Positions 1 through 8,582 are shown, counted from the first letter of the stretch. The stretch is 64,000 nucleotides of DNA from Ensifer adhaerens (GCA_900215285.1 OCMG01000004.1:1173501-1237500), one strand, 5' to 3'. The notes: generated from the sequence alone by a model not told the origin. A program made the numbers and translations.

Positions 1-337
1 GGTAGCGGCCGCCGGCATTGGCCTGCCAGAATTCCACCAGCGCGCCGGGAACGCCAACGCTACGTTCGTCAAGCACGCGGCCATGAACCAGAATCCGCTG
101 GCCGATCGGCATTTCGCCCGGCTTGGCATAGTTCAGGATCAGGTCGTTATCGAGCTCGTTGAGCATGTTGTGGCCGAAGACCGGGCCGGTGATCTCGCTC
201 TTGGTGCCTTCCAGCGAGATCAACGCGCGCTGCGGCGAGCGCAGCACGGTCGTCTTGTACCATGGCGTATAGGCTGGCGGATGCATGTCGCGGTCACGCG
301 CAAAAAATCCGCCGGTTTCGGGCTGAAAATTGGTCAT
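1..337 (-). CDS. pcaH: Protocatechuate 3,4-dioxygenase beta subunit, 5' part only
   Basis: The first 112 codons of the beta subunit of the intradiol ring-cleaving dioxygenase, which turns protocatechuate into 3-carboxy-cis,cis-muconate; the gene runs off the window edge. The N-terminal part reads MTNFQPETGGFFARDRD and carries the family stretch GRVLDERSVGVPGALVEFWQ just before the cut. The iron ligands (Tyr, Tyr, His, His) lie beyond the edge. The ATG overlaps the pcaC stop as ATGA, so pcaD, pcaC and pcaH are one translationally coupled unit. In rhizobia pcaG and pcaB usually follow, which here would lie outside the window. Confidence 0.93.
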   Translation of the reverse strand, partial: MTNFQPETGGFFARDRDMHPPAYTPWYKTTVLRSPQRALISLEGTKSEITGPVFGHNMLNELDNDLILNYAKPGEMPIGQRILVHGRVLDERSVGVPGALVEFWQANAGGRY

Positions 338-747
338 TTCCCTTCCTCCGGTTGGGTAGCTTGAATGTGCATCTTCTCCAGCACGTCTTTTATGATCTTG
401 ATATTATGATTGGCTGCCGGCACGCCGGCATAGATCGCCACATGCAGCATGACTTCCATCAGGTCGTCGGGCGTCGCGCCCGTATTGGCCGTGGCGCGGG
501 TATGCATGGCGACCTCGTCGTGATGTCCAAGGGCGGCCAGCAGCGCGATGGTGATCAGCGAGCGCTCGCGCTTCGTCAGCCCCGGGCGCGACCAGACGTG
601 GCCCCATGCGCTCTCCGTGATCAGCGTCTGGAACGGCTCGTCGAAGGCGGTCTTCATCTTTTCCGCACGGTCGACATGGGCATCGCCCAGAACCGACCGG
701 CGGGTCTTCATGCCCTGTTCAAAACGTTCCGAACGCTGATTGCTCAA
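334..747 (-). CDS. pcaC: 4-carboxymuconolactone decarboxylase
   Basis: Decarboxylates 4-carboxymuconolactone to 3-oxoadipate enol-lactone in the protocatechuate branch of the beta-ketoadipate pathway. The single AhpD/CMD-like domain carries the family stretches RRSVLGDAHVDRA near the N-terminus and a central TKRERSLITIALLAALGHHDE. I chose the TTG at 747 because a GGAG (757-760 on the plus strand) lies 9 nt upstream; this gives 137 residues, normal for the family. The alternative TTG at 762 would overlap pcaD and has no clear ribosome site. The stop overlaps the pcaH start by 4 bp. Confidence 0.9.
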   Translation of the reverse strand: MSNQRSERFEQGMKTRRSVLGDAHVDRAEKMKTAFDEPFQTLITESAWGHVWSRPGLTKRERSLITIALLAALGHHDEVAMHTRATANTGATPDDLMEVMLHVAIYAGVPAANHNIKIIKDVLEKMHIQATQPEEGK

Positions 748-751
748 CTTT

Positions 752-1546
752 TTAGTCTCCAAGTCTCGACAGGAAGCGCGAGATCAGCCGGGCAAGCGCC
801 TCGGGCTGTTCCACGCAAGGAATATGGCCGCAGCCCTTGATGATTTCGAAGGCGGCGCCGTCAATGAGATCGGCCGTGGCGCGCACGAGATCCGGCGGCG
901 TCGAGCCGTCCTGGTCGCCGACGACCACGAGGGCCGGCACATTAATGGTTGCCGTGGAGGCGGTGAAATCAGCATCGCGGATCGCGGCGCAAACGCCATT
1001 GTAGCCGGCGACGGGCTGACGCTCGAGCATCTGGCGGTAGCCTTCCAGATCGGTCGCGCGCTCCTTGAAGAACTTCGGCGTGAACCAGCGCTCCAGAACG
1101 GGCGTCGAAAGCGAGGCGATGCCGTTGGCCTCGATGGCGGCGATGCGGCCGTTCCACATGTCGGCGGTGCCGATCTTGGCGGCGGTGTCGCAGAGGATGA
1201 TGGCTTCGACCAGTGCCGGCTTCAGTTTCCAGATGCCTTGCGCGATCAGGCCGCCGACGGAGAGGCCGCAGATGACGGCCTTGTCGATGCCCAGCATGGC
1301 GCAAAGGTCGATCACGTCCTGTGCATGGTCCTCGATGGACGACGGCTGCTTGCCGAGGCCGGAAAGGCCATGCCCGCGCTTGTCATAGAGCAGGATGGCG
1401 ATGTCGTCGTCGAGCTCGTCAAAGACCGGCAACCAGATACGGAAATCGGTGCCGAGCGAGTTGGCGAACACGATGGTGCGGTCGGCCTCCGGATCGCCCA
1501 GAAGTTCGTAATGCAGTACCGTTCCGCCGATTTCAGCAAAAGCCAT
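752..1546 (-). CDS. pcaD: 3-oxoadipate enol-lactonase
   Basis: An alpha/beta hydrolase of 264 residues that opens 3-oxoadipate enol-lactone to 3-oxoadipate. Visible motifs are FANSLGTDFRIW near the oxyanion region, the nucleophile elbow CGLSVGG (GxSxG), and a C-terminal GCGHIPCVEQP that supplies the catalytic His. The start is fixed by GGAGG about 6 nt upstream of the ATG; the open frame continues far upstream, but that part is antisense to pcaQ and is not coding. It is the first gene of the pcaDCH... operon and is transcribed divergently from pcaQ across an 87-bp gap with a PcaQ-type operator. Confidence 0.93.
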   Translation of the reverse strand: MAFAEIGGTVLHYELLGDPEADRTIVFANSLGTDFRIWLPVFDELDDDIAILLYDKRGHGLSGLGKQPSSIEDHAQDVIDLCAMLGIDKAVICGLSVGGLIAQGIWKLKPALVEAIILCDTAAKIGTADMWNGRIAAIEANGIASLSTPVLERWFTPKFFKERATDLEGYRQMLERQPVAGYNGVCAAIRDADFTASTATINVPALVVVGDQDGSTPPDLVRATADLIDGAAFEIIKGCGHIPCVEQPEALARLISRFLSRLGD

Positions 1547-1614
1547 GATGTCCTCCGTAAGGGTGTGATAAATGCTGTGTTTTGTTTGGTAAAATGATAT
1601 TTCTGGCTCAATCG

Positions 1615-1630
1615 ATAACGGGATGGTTAT
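1615..1630. promoter_or_regulatory. Predicted PcaQ operator
   Basis: ATAACG-GGAT-GGTTAT, an inverted repeat (ATAAC/GTTAT) in a 6-4-6 layout. The published rhizobial PcaQ site is, as I recall it, ATAACC-N4-GGTTAA, so the match is close. It lies about 70 bp upstream of pcaD, a suitable place for LysR-type activation. It ends 3 nt before the pcaQ start codon, which suggests autorepression of pcaQ. Confidence 0.75.
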
Positions 1631-1633
1631 GAA

Positions 1634-2560
1634 TTGGACAGTCGCATCAAGTTCCGCCACTTGCAGGTGCTGATAGAAGTCGCACGTCACAAAAGCGTGG
1701 GCAAGGCAGCCGAGGCGCTTCATGTCACGCAACCGGCCGTGACGCGCACGATGCGGGAGCTCGAAGACATTCTGGAGACGGCGCTTGTGGAAAAGGACGG
1801 GCGCGGCATTCGGCTCTCCCATGCCGGCGAGATTTTCCTGCGCCATGCGGGGGAGAGCGTGGCGTCGGTGCGGCGCGGGTTCGATTCTATTTCGCAGGCG
1901 CTGAAGGAGGAGGGGCCGCCGGTGCGGATCGGCGCGTTGCCAACGGTTTCGGCGACTGTCATGCCGGATGTGGCGGCGGATTTTCTGGCGCTGAGGACCG
2001 GGAGCCGGCTGACGGTGGTGACGGGCGAGAACCGCTGGCTGCTGGAAGAGCTGCGGGTCGGTGGGCTCGATCTCGTTGTCGGCCGTATGGCCGCGCCCGA
2101 GATGATGACGGGCCTCACCTTCGAACCGCTCTATAACGAGGAGGTCGTGTTTGTCGTGGCCGCCGACCATCCGCTGGCGGCAGGGCGGAATTTCTCGCTG
2201 AGCGAGCTGGCGAATTTTCCGGTTTTGATGCCGACGCGGGGCTCCGTCATCCGGCCCTATGTCGACCGGCTGCTGCTGACGAACGGGATTGCAGGATTTC
2301 CGAACGTCATCGAGACGGTGTCGGACAGTTTCGGCCGCGCCTTCGTGATGGAGCATAGCGCGGTGTGGATCATCTCGCGGGGTGTGGTGGCGTCCGAGCT
2401 TTCGGCCGGGCGCTTCCGGGCGCTGGAGATCGACATGGCGGAAACGCGAGGCTCCGTCGGGCTGACGCGGCTTTCCGGCGTCGAGCCGTCTCCGTCGCTC
2501 ACCCTTCTCATGCAAACGATCCGCGACAGGGTGTCCCGCCGCGGATCGTCATTTGATTGA
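1634..2560 (+). CDS. pcaQ: LysR-type activator of the pca operon
   Basis: A 308-residue LysR-family regulator. The N-terminal winged helix-turn-helix (about residues 5-65) contains HKSVGKAAEALHVTQPAVTR, and the rest is a two-lobed effector domain with RIGALPTVSATVMPDV at the hinge region. The divergent position next to pcaD identifies it as PcaQ, which in Agrobacterium and Sinorhizobium activates pcaDCHGB with 3-carboxymuconate or 4-carboxymuconolactone as ligand. The start is TTG; the ATGs just upstream are in another frame. Confidence 0.9.
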   Translation: MDSRIKFRHLQVLIEVARHKSVGKAAEALHVTQPAVTRTMRELEDILETALVEKDGRGIRLSHAGEIFLRHAGESVASVRRGFDSISQALKEEGPPVRIGALPTVSATVMPDVAADFLALRTGSRLTVVTGENRWLLEELRVGGLDLVVGRMAAPEMMTGLTFEPLYNEEVVFVVAADHPLAAGRNFSLSELANFPVLMPTRGSVIRPYVDRLLLTNGIAGFPNVIETVSDSFGRAFVMEHSAVWIISRGVVASELSAGRFRALEIDMAETRGSVGLTRLSGVEPSPSLTLLMQTIRDRVSRRGSSFD

Positions 2561-2577
2561 TCAGGATTTTTTCCTGA
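2561..2577. terminator. Short hairpin between convergent genes
   Basis: TCAGGA and TCCTGA form a 6-bp stem around five T residues, directly after the pcaQ stop and 6 bp before the end of the opposing EF-hand gene. No U-tract follows on the plus strand beyond the loop itself. Its position suits a bidirectional end signal, but the stem is short. Confidence 0.4.
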
Positions 2578-2583
2578 AAGGGA

Positions 2584-3294
2584 TCAGCCCTTCTTCGGCG
2601 GTGGCGGCGGTGCGCCCGGGCCACGGTCGCGCATCATGCGCGGCATGTCCTTCATGTCGATCACGCCGTCGCCGTTGCGATCCATCCGCGTGAACATGCG
2701 ATCGGCCATGACGTTGAACTCTTCCTGGCTGATAAAGCCATCGTCGTTGGCATCGGCGCGCAGGAACATCTCGGCCAGGCGTTCACGCGGGTCCATACGC
2801 GGACCGTGGTGATGCTTGCCGTGCGGACCTCTCGGTCCCGGACCCCAGCCATCGGGGCCGGCATCTGCCTTTTCAGGACCCGGCGGCGGCGGTGGCGGTG
2901 CCTTACCATCAGCCGGCGGTGGCGGCGGAGGCGGGGCCTTGCCGTCAGCCGGGGGCGGCGGAGGTGGCGCATCTGGACCTTCGTCCGGCGCGGCATTGTT
3001 TTCCGCCATCTTGGCCATGACATCCTTGGACCAGGCCTTCACCTCGTCGTAGGAAAGCTTCTTGTCGCCATTCTTGTCGATCTCGGCGAAGATCTTTGCC
3101 TTGTCGGCCTCGAACTCGTCCCGCGTGATCTTGCCGTCCTTGTTGGTGTCCAGCATCATGAAGGCATAAGCCATAGGACCGCGCGGTCCCGGCATCTTTT
3201 CGCCATTCGCCTGCTGGGCCAGCGACGGTATCGCGGCAGCACTCACCAGCATCACCGAAGCAATGCCCGCCAGAACCAGTTTTCCCGATTTCAT
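2584..3294 (-). CDS. Secreted EF-hand protein with a proline-rich linker
   Basis: A 236-residue protein of unknown function. Residues 1-26 are a signal peptide ending ...IPSLAQ-Q, so the product is probably periplasmic or secreted. Four EF-hand loops are visible: 49-60 (DTNKDGKITRDE), 73-84 (DKNGDKKLSYDE), 181-192 (DANDDGFISQEE) and 205-216 (DRNGDGVIDMKD, last ligand Asp rather than Glu). Between the pairs lies a tandem proline repeat (about 109-139, units of ADGKAPPPPPP) and then a Gly/His/Pro-rich segment with four His at 160-163. Calcium binding follows from the loops; the partner is unknown. No operon partner is apparent. Confidence 0.8.
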   Translation of the reverse strand: MKSGKLVLAGIASVMLVSAAAIPSLAQQANGEKMPGPRGPMAYAFMMLDTNKDGKITRDEFEADKAKIFAEIDKNGDKKLSYDEVKAWSKDVMAKMAENNAAPDEGPDAPPPPPPADGKAPPPPPPPADGKAPPPPPPGPEKADAGPDGWGPGPRGPHGKHHHGPRMDPRERLAEMFLRADANDDGFISQEEFNVMADRMFTRMDRNGDGVIDMKDMPRMMRDRGPGAPPPPPKKG

Positions 3295-3478
3295 GGTGTC
3301 TTCCTCTGTTCAAGTTATGCCCGCGCAGGAAGAGAGGTAGGGAGGCTTTGTGGCTTTTCCAAATCAAAGGGCCGAAAAGAAGATTACGGATTGGTCATTG
3401 TCGTTAACACGCGCCTCAGCATTGCGTGTCGGGCGCAGGTGGGCCGCACTTGACTGGCCACCTTCGAAGAGGCATTTT

Positions 3479-3494
3479 ATACCGAAACCTGTAT
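3479..3494. promoter_or_regulatory. Possible operator of the HigA-like gene
   Basis: ATAC-N8-GTAT, a short inverted repeat 19 bp upstream of the antitoxin start. A possible sigma-70 type -35 (TTGACT, about 3450) lies upstream. HigA-type antitoxins usually repress their own promoter through such palindromes, but the repeat is short and the call is weak. Confidence 0.3.
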
Positions 3495-3512
3495 GGTTCT
3501 GGGGTGCCCACA

Positions 3513-3830
3513 ATGTCCGAAAATCTCGCCTTCGACAATATTTTCGAATCCGTAGTCGATGATGCGGCGGAAGCTGCTGATCTCGCTTTTCGCGCGGACG
3601 TGCTTTCGACGCTGATCGATATCTTCAAAGATCGGCAGTGGAGCCAGGCTGAGATTGCCAGGGCGCTCGATATTCCCCAGCCGCGGGTCAGCGAGTTGAT
3701 GCGCGGCAAGGTTCATCTGTTTTCGTCCGACCGGCTGATCGGCTATCTGGCAAAGGCGGGATTTCGATTCAGGCCGGCCTTCGACGGTCAGGCCGTTGTT
3801 TGTGCTGTCGAACCGGTCAAGGCCGCCTAA
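3513..3830 (+). CDS. XRE-family antitoxin-like DNA-binding protein (HigA type)
   Basis: A 105-residue protein with one helix-turn-helix (about residues 45-80: WSQAEIARALDIPQPRVSEL) of the HTH_37 class typical of HigA-like antitoxins paired with Gp49/RelE-like toxins. The ATG at 3513 is preferred over an upstream in-frame start because the upstream residues are not conserved-looking and a palindrome lies between. It ends 6 bp from the opposing toxin-like gene. Normally such a pair is in tandem in one operon; here they converge. As a lone regulator it would simply be an XRE protein. Confidence 0.8.
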   Translation: MSENLAFDNIFESVVDDAAEAADLAFRADVLSTLIDIFKDRQWSQAEIARALDIPQPRVSELMRGKVHLFSSDRLIGYLAKAGFRFRPAFDGQAVVCAVEPVKAA

Positions 3831-3836
3831 GCGCAG

Positions 3837-4175
3837 TCATTTTTTCAGCCGCTGAATGAGAAGTTTGTAGCGCGCTTCAACGGTCGCCATGGCCTTTCGG
3901 TCCACGCCGTTCGTCGTCTTCGCAAAAGCGTGGAGTATAAAGACCGTGTCTTCGAACTTGGCACAATAGATCGCGCGGTATGCCGGGCTGCCGTTTTCGA
4001 TCAGCTCCACCACGCCCTCTCCGATGCCGCTCAGGTGCTTGAAATCGGAGACCGGCGATTTGCCCTCCTGAACGCGTAAGAGATCAAAGGCGAACTGAAT
4101 TCGTATATCCTTGGGCAGATCCAGCATGGCGCTGCGGGCGGCTTCGTTCACGTATTCGAATTTCTTCTTGTCCAT
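3837..4175 (-). CDS. Gp49/HigB-like toxin (RelE superfamily)
   Basis: A 112-residue protein resembling phage-derived Gp49-like (DUF891) proteins of the HigB/RelE superfamily, predicted ribosome-dependent mRNA interferases. Features of the family are the AARSAMLDLPKDIRIQFAFDL N-terminal helices (shown in part), the central GEGVVELIENGSPAYRAIYC strand pair and VFILHAFAKTTNGVD near the end. It starts 22 bp after the polA stop on the same strand, so it may be read from the polA transcript. The probable antitoxin faces it from the other strand. Confidence 0.8.
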   Translation of the reverse strand: MDKKKFEYVNEAARSAMLDLPKDIRIQFAFDLLRVQEGKSPVSDFKHLSGIGEGVVELIENGSPAYRAIYCAKFEDTVFILHAFAKTTNGVDRKAMATVEARYKLLIQRLKK

Positions 4176-4197
4176 GTCCGAAGCCGTCTTGCCTCAA

Positions 4198-7197
4198 TCA
4201 ATGCGCCTCGTCCCAGTTATGCGCGGCTCTCGCGTCCACCTTCAGCGGCACCCTCATGTCGATGGCGGGGAACGCGGCGTGTTCCATGGCCTTGGTGACG
4301 ACGGTGATCGTCTTCTCGGCTTCGGCTTCCGGGACCTCGAAGATCAGTTCGTCGTGGACTTGCAGCAGCATCCGCGCCGAGAGTTTCGCCTCTTCCAGCA
4401 CGCCGTCCATGCGTACCATAGCGCGGCGGATGATGTCGGCGGCTGAGCCCTGGATTGGCGCGTTGATGGCGGCACGTTCGTTGAAGGCCTTCAGCGAGGG
4501 ATTGGACGAGCGGATTTCCGGATACCAGGCGCGGCGGCCGAAGATCGTCTCGACATAGCCGTGTTCACGCGCGAAGGCCTTTGTGCTTTCCATGTAGTCC
4601 TTGATGCCGGGGAAGCGCTCGAAATATTTCTTGATGTAATCGCCCGCCTCGCCGCGCGCGATGCTCAGCTGATTGGCGAGACCGAAGGCGGAGATGCCGT
4701 AGATGATGCCGAAATTGATCGCCTTGGCGCGGCGGCGCACTTCCGACGGCATGCCTTCGACGGGAACGCCGAACATTTCGGATGCGGTCATGGCGTGAAT
4801 ATCGATGCCATCCTCGAAGGCGCGGCGGAGCTGCGGGATCTCGGCGACATGGGCAAGCACGCGCAATTCGATCTGGCTGTAGTCGGCGGAGACGAGGACA
4901 TTGCCGGGCGAGGCGATGAAGGCGGTGCGGATCTTGCGGCCTTCCGCCGTGCGGACGGGAATGTTCTGAAGGTTCGGCTCTGAGGAGGAGAGGCGGCCCG
5001 TGGTCGTGGCGGCAAGCGCATAGGACGTGTGGACGCGCTTCGTGTCCGGATGGATATAGCCGGGGAGCGCGTCTGTATAGGTCGATTTCAGCTTGGTGAG
5101 CTGGCGCCAGTCGACGATGCGGCGGGGCAGTTCATGGCCTTCCGCCGCGAGGTCTTCTAGAACCTGGGCGGAGGTGGACCACTGGCCGGTCTTCGTCTTC
5201 GAGCCGCCCGGAAGTCCCATCTTGCCGAAGAGGATATCGCCGAGCTGCTTCGGCGAGCCGGGATTGAAGGGTTCGCCTGCGAGCGACTGGATCGATTCCT
5301 CCAGTGCCGCCGCGCCCTGAGCGAGTTCGCCGGAGAGGCGGGAGAGGATCTGGCGGTCCACCGAAATGCCGCGCTCTTCCATCAGCGCAAGAACCGGAAC
5401 AAGCGGGCGCTCCAGCCGTTCATAGACGCTCATGACGCCTTCGGCGGCGAGGCGGGGCTTCAGCACCATCCAGAGGCGGAGCGTCACGTCGGCGTCTTCG
5501 GCGGCGTAGGCGGTCGCCTTGTCGATCGGCACCATGTCGAAGGTGACGGAGGCCTTGCCGGTGCCGGTCACGTCCTTGTAGGCGATCGGCTTGTGGCCGA
5601 GCCAGCGTTCAGACAGCGTGTCCATGCCGTGATTGCCCTTGCCGGCATCGAGCACATAGGACATCAGCATCGTGTCGTCGAAACCGTCGATGGTGACGCC
5701 ATGGCGCTTCATAACCAGCCAGTCATATTTCATGTTCTGCGCGACCTTCAGCACTGCCGGGTCCTGCATCAGCGGCTTGATGAGGTCGAGAGCGGTGCGG
5801 ATCGGGATCTGGCCGGCGATCAGTCCGCCGCCGCCGAGAAGATCGCCGACGCCGTCCTTGTGTCCGACAGGGACGTAGGCGGCGCGGATAGTCGCGCCAT
5901 CCGGCGATTTGCTATTGTCTGCGATGGCAAGCGAGAAGCCGACGAGTTCCGCCAGCATCGGGTCGAGCGAGGTCGTTTCCGTGTCGAAGCCGACAATGCC
6001 GGTTTCGTAGGCGTCAGCGATCCATTGCTTCAGCGTCTCGACATCGCGGATCGTGACATAGGCCGATGTGTCGATGGGCTTGCCAGCAAAGGCGGACGCA
6101 CGGGCGGCGGCCAGATCGGCGGGCTTGAAGCCGTCAGCGGGGGCTTCGACGGAAGCGGTCTTGGCCGAAGCGGGCGCAGCGGCTGCCGGCTTGGCGGTGG
6201 CGCCGGTCGTGCCAGCAGCACCGGCCTCACCCGGATCGAGATCGGGACCGTGGGCGGCTTCGCCCCATTGGACCGGAACATTCGCCGGTTCGATCTCGCC
6301 CGCTTCGGTTCCGGTCTTTTCGGCGACGCGGCGGGTGAGCGTGGTGAATTCCATCGCCTTGAGGAAGCCGATCAGGCGCGGGCCATCCTGCGGATGCAGC
6401 TCCATGTCTTCCAGAGGCACATCGACCGGCGTATCGGTCTTCAGCGTCACGAGCTGGCGCGAGATGAGCGCGAGTTCGCGGTTCGCGATAATGGTCTCGC
6501 GGCGCTTGACCTGCTTGATCTCGTCCGCGCGGGCCAGCAGCGTGTCGAGATCGCCGAATTCTTCGAGCAATTGTGCCGCCGTCTTCGGGCCGATGCCGGG
6601 AATGCCGGGAACGTTATCGGTCGAATCGCCGGTCATGGCCTGCATGTCGATCATCTTTTCCGGCGGCACGCCCCATTTCTCGATCACTTCCGGGATCGAA
6701 ATCTGCTTGTCCTTCATGGCGTCGTACATGTGGACATTGGCGGTGACGAGCTGCATCAGGTCCTTGTCGGAGGAGATGATCGTCACATCCGCGCCGATGG
6801 CTTCCGCCTGGCGGGCATAGGTGGCGATCAGGTCGTCGGCCTCGTAGCCTTCCTTTTCGATGCAGGGCAGGTTGAAGGCCTTGGTCGCCTCGCGGATCAG
6901 CCCAAATTGCGGGATGAGATCGGCCGGCGGTGGCGGGCGGTGGGCCTTGTACTTGTCGTAGAGTTCATTGCGGAAGGTTTTCGACGAATAGTCGAAAATG
7001 ACCGCGAAATGCGTTGGCGTCACGCCGACCGAGGTGTCGCGCGCATCATTCAGAAGCTTCCACAGCATGTTGCAGAAGCCCGAAACGGCATTGACCGGCA
7101 AGCCGTCGGACTTGCGGTTGAGCGGCGGGATGGCATGGAAGGCCCGGAAGATGAAGCCGGAGCCGTCGACGAGGAAGAGATGATCACCTTTTTTCAT
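4198..7197 (-). CDS. polA: DNA polymerase I
   Basis: Full-length Pol I of 999 residues for gap repair and Okazaki-fragment processing. Residues 1-290 are the 5'-3' exonuclease (FLVDGSGFIFRAF, EADDLIATYA, PGIPGIGPKTAAQLL). A low-complexity Ala/Pro/Gly linker at about 300-360 is typical of alphaproteobacterial Pol I. The 3'-5' exonuclease is intact, with DTETTSLDP at 405 and later Asp motifs. The polymerase domain has motif A (ADYSQIELR, Asp772), the O-helix RRRAKAINFGIIYG at 821-834 and motif C QVHDELIFE at 946-954. All three activities look functional. Confidence 0.98.
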   Translation of the reverse strand: MKKGDHLFLVDGSGFIFRAFHAIPPLNRKSDGLPVNAVSGFCNMLWKLLNDARDTSVGVTPTHFAVIFDYSSKTFRNELYDKYKAHRPPPPADLIPQFGLIREATKAFNLPCIEKEGYEADDLIATYARQAEAIGADVTIISSDKDLMQLVTANVHMYDAMKDKQISIPEVIEKWGVPPEKMIDMQAMTGDSTDNVPGIPGIGPKTAAQLLEEFGDLDTLLARADEIKQVKRRETIIANRELALISRQLVTLKTDTPVDVPLEDMELHPQDGPRLIGFLKAMEFTTLTRRVAEKTGTEAGEIEPANVPVQWGEAAHGPDLDPGEAGAAGTTGATAKPAAAAPASAKTASVEAPADGFKPADLAAARASAFAGKPIDTSAYVTIRDVETLKQWIADAYETGIVGFDTETTSLDPMLAELVGFSLAIADNSKSPDGATIRAAYVPVGHKDGVGDLLGGGGLIAGQIPIRTALDLIKPLMQDPAVLKVAQNMKYDWLVMKRHGVTIDGFDDTMLMSYVLDAGKGNHGMDTLSERWLGHKPIAYKDVTGTGKASVTFDMVPIDKATAYAAEDADVTLRLWMVLKPRLAAEGVMSVYERLERPLVPVLALMEERGISVDRQILSRLSGELAQGAAALEESIQSLAGEPFNPGSPKQLGDILFGKMGLPGGSKTKTGQWSTSAQVLEDLAAEGHELPRRIVDWRQLTKLKSTYTDALPGYIHPDTKRVHTSYALAATTTGRLSSSEPNLQNIPVRTAEGRKIRTAFIASPGNVLVSADYSQIELRVLAHVAEIPQLRRAFEDGIDIHAMTASEMFGVPVEGMPSEVRRRAKAINFGIIYGISAFGLANQLSIARGEAGDYIKKYFERFPGIKDYMESTKAFAREHGYVETIFGRRAWYPEIRSSNPSLKAFNERAAINAPIQGSAADIIRRAMVRMDGVLEEAKLSARMLLQVHDELIFEVPEAEAEKTITVVTKAMEHAAFPAIDMRVPLKVDARAAHNWDEAH

Positions 7198-7403
7198 GGG
7201 TTCATGGCATAGCGCGGGGCGCGCAAAACGTCCATCGCGGATCGGTGAAAACCCGGCGCGGCGGGCAGACTGCTGACAGGCTTTTGCAGTGCGGCTTATC
7301 GGCCACGCGCTTCGGTGAATTGCCCTTTGTCAGATTGGTCCGCTTCCCAGGCTGCCGGGGATTTCGTATCACCGTATCTGGTCATTTCAACCTGCGTGCA
7401 GAT

Positions 7404-8582
7404 ATGCGATTGTTCACGGCGATGATGGAGCTTTGTACTGGTATCCGCGTGAGGGTGCCTGCAGCCTTGCTCGTGCTTTCTTTCGTCACGCTGCTGTCGG
7501 CCTGCGCCAGCCGTCCCGGACCGGAAGCGCTTGATCCGCGCGCGGCGACCGTACCAGGCGCGAAAATCGTCACGGTTTATCTGGCCACGTCGCGCGAGCG
7601 GGTGGGTCCGGGTCTCAACCGCTATAACGACATACCCTCCGAGACTCTGAATTTCGCGGAATACAAGGTCTCCATTCCGCCGAACCACACACCCGGCCAG
7701 ATCGAGTATCCGGACACCCGGCCTGATCCGCGCAAGGCGTTTACGGTTGTCGGCGAGGAAGTGCTCGACCGTGCGACTTTCCTCAAGCGGATGACCGCCC
7801 GAAGCAAGGGCAAGCAAGGCGATCTCAGTATTTTCGTTCATGGCTTCAACACGAATCTGCCGGAAGCCGTGTTTCGCCAGGCGCAACTGACGGCCGATGC
7901 GGATGATCCCGAAGCGAACGATGTTTCCGTGGTGTTCGCATGGCCGTCTGCCGGCAGCATTTCGGGCTATCTCGCCGACAAGGCGACGGCCACGGCATCG
8001 CGCGACCAGCTGACAGACCTCCTGACCATGGCCGTTCAGGCGCGACCAACTGGCGAGATCACCGTGCTGGCCCACAGCATGGGCGGATGGCTGACCAGCG
8101 AGGCGCTGCGGCAGTTGAAGCTGACCGGGAAGCAGGCGGTTCTCGACAGGCTCAAGGTCATTCTCGCCGCGCCGGATATCGACGGAATTGTCTTCCTTGC
8201 GCAAATGCAGAAGATCGGGCGTATGCGAAAACCGATGACGATTCTCGTTTCCAAGGATGACATCGCCCTTTCGGTGTCCAGCTTCATTTCACTCGACCAG
8301 ATGCGTATCGGTAGTATCGACGTGAACGACCCGCGCGTGCAGGCCGGTGCGAAGGAGGTGAACATCCAGTTCATCGACATTTCCAGCGTGGAGACCGACG
8401 ATACGTTCAAGCATAACGGCTTCGCTGCCCTTGCCGCCGTCTATCCCGAAATGAAGAAGCAGAGCAACAAGGGGGGCGATGCGCTGCGACTTGGCCAGGC
8501 CGGCGTTTTCGTTTTCGACGCCGTTGGCCGGACGCTCATCGCACCCTTTGCGCTCGGTCGCCGTCTCGCAGCAAGCCAATGA
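7404..8582 (+). CDS. Lipoprotein alpha/beta hydrolase of the DUF900 family
   Basis: A 392-residue predicted lipoprotein esterase or lipase-like hydrolase. The N-terminus has a hydrophobic stretch ending in the lipobox LLSAC, so the Cys would be lipidated. The hydrolase domain carries LSIFVHGFNTNLPEA (oxyanion region), the nucleophile elbow AHSMGG and AAPDIDG (catalytic Asp region), the pattern of the DUF900 family; the substrate is unknown. The ATG at 7404 places the lipobox normally; further in-frame ATGs at 7422 and 7425 are possible. It overlaps the next gene by 4 bp (ATGA). Confidence 0.85.
   Translation: MRLFTAMMELCTGIRVRVPAALLVLSFVTLLSACASRPGPEALDPRAATVPGAKIVTVYLATSRERVGPGLNRYNDIPSETLNFAEYKVSIPPNHTPGQIEYPDTRPDPRKAFTVVGEEVLDRATFLKRMTARSKGKQGDLSIFVHGFNTNLPEAVFRQAQLTADADDPEANDVSVVFAWPSAGSISGYLADKATATASRDQLTDLLTMAVQARPTGEITVLAHSMGGWLTSEALRQLKLTGKQAVLDRLKVILAAPDIDGIVFLAQMQKIGRMRKPMTILVSKDDIALSVSSFISLDQMRIGSIDVNDPRVQAGAKEVNIQFIDISSVETDDTFKHNGFAALAAVYPEMKKQSNKGGDALRLGQAGVFVFDAVGRTLIAPFALGRRLAASQ

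Noticed and set aside
1547..2515. Upstream extension of the pcaD frame on the minus strand
   Set aside because: It runs antisense through pcaQ. A strong ribosome site (GGAGG) marks the ATG at 1546, and the upstream residues are Arg/His/Pro-rich as expected for shadow frames.
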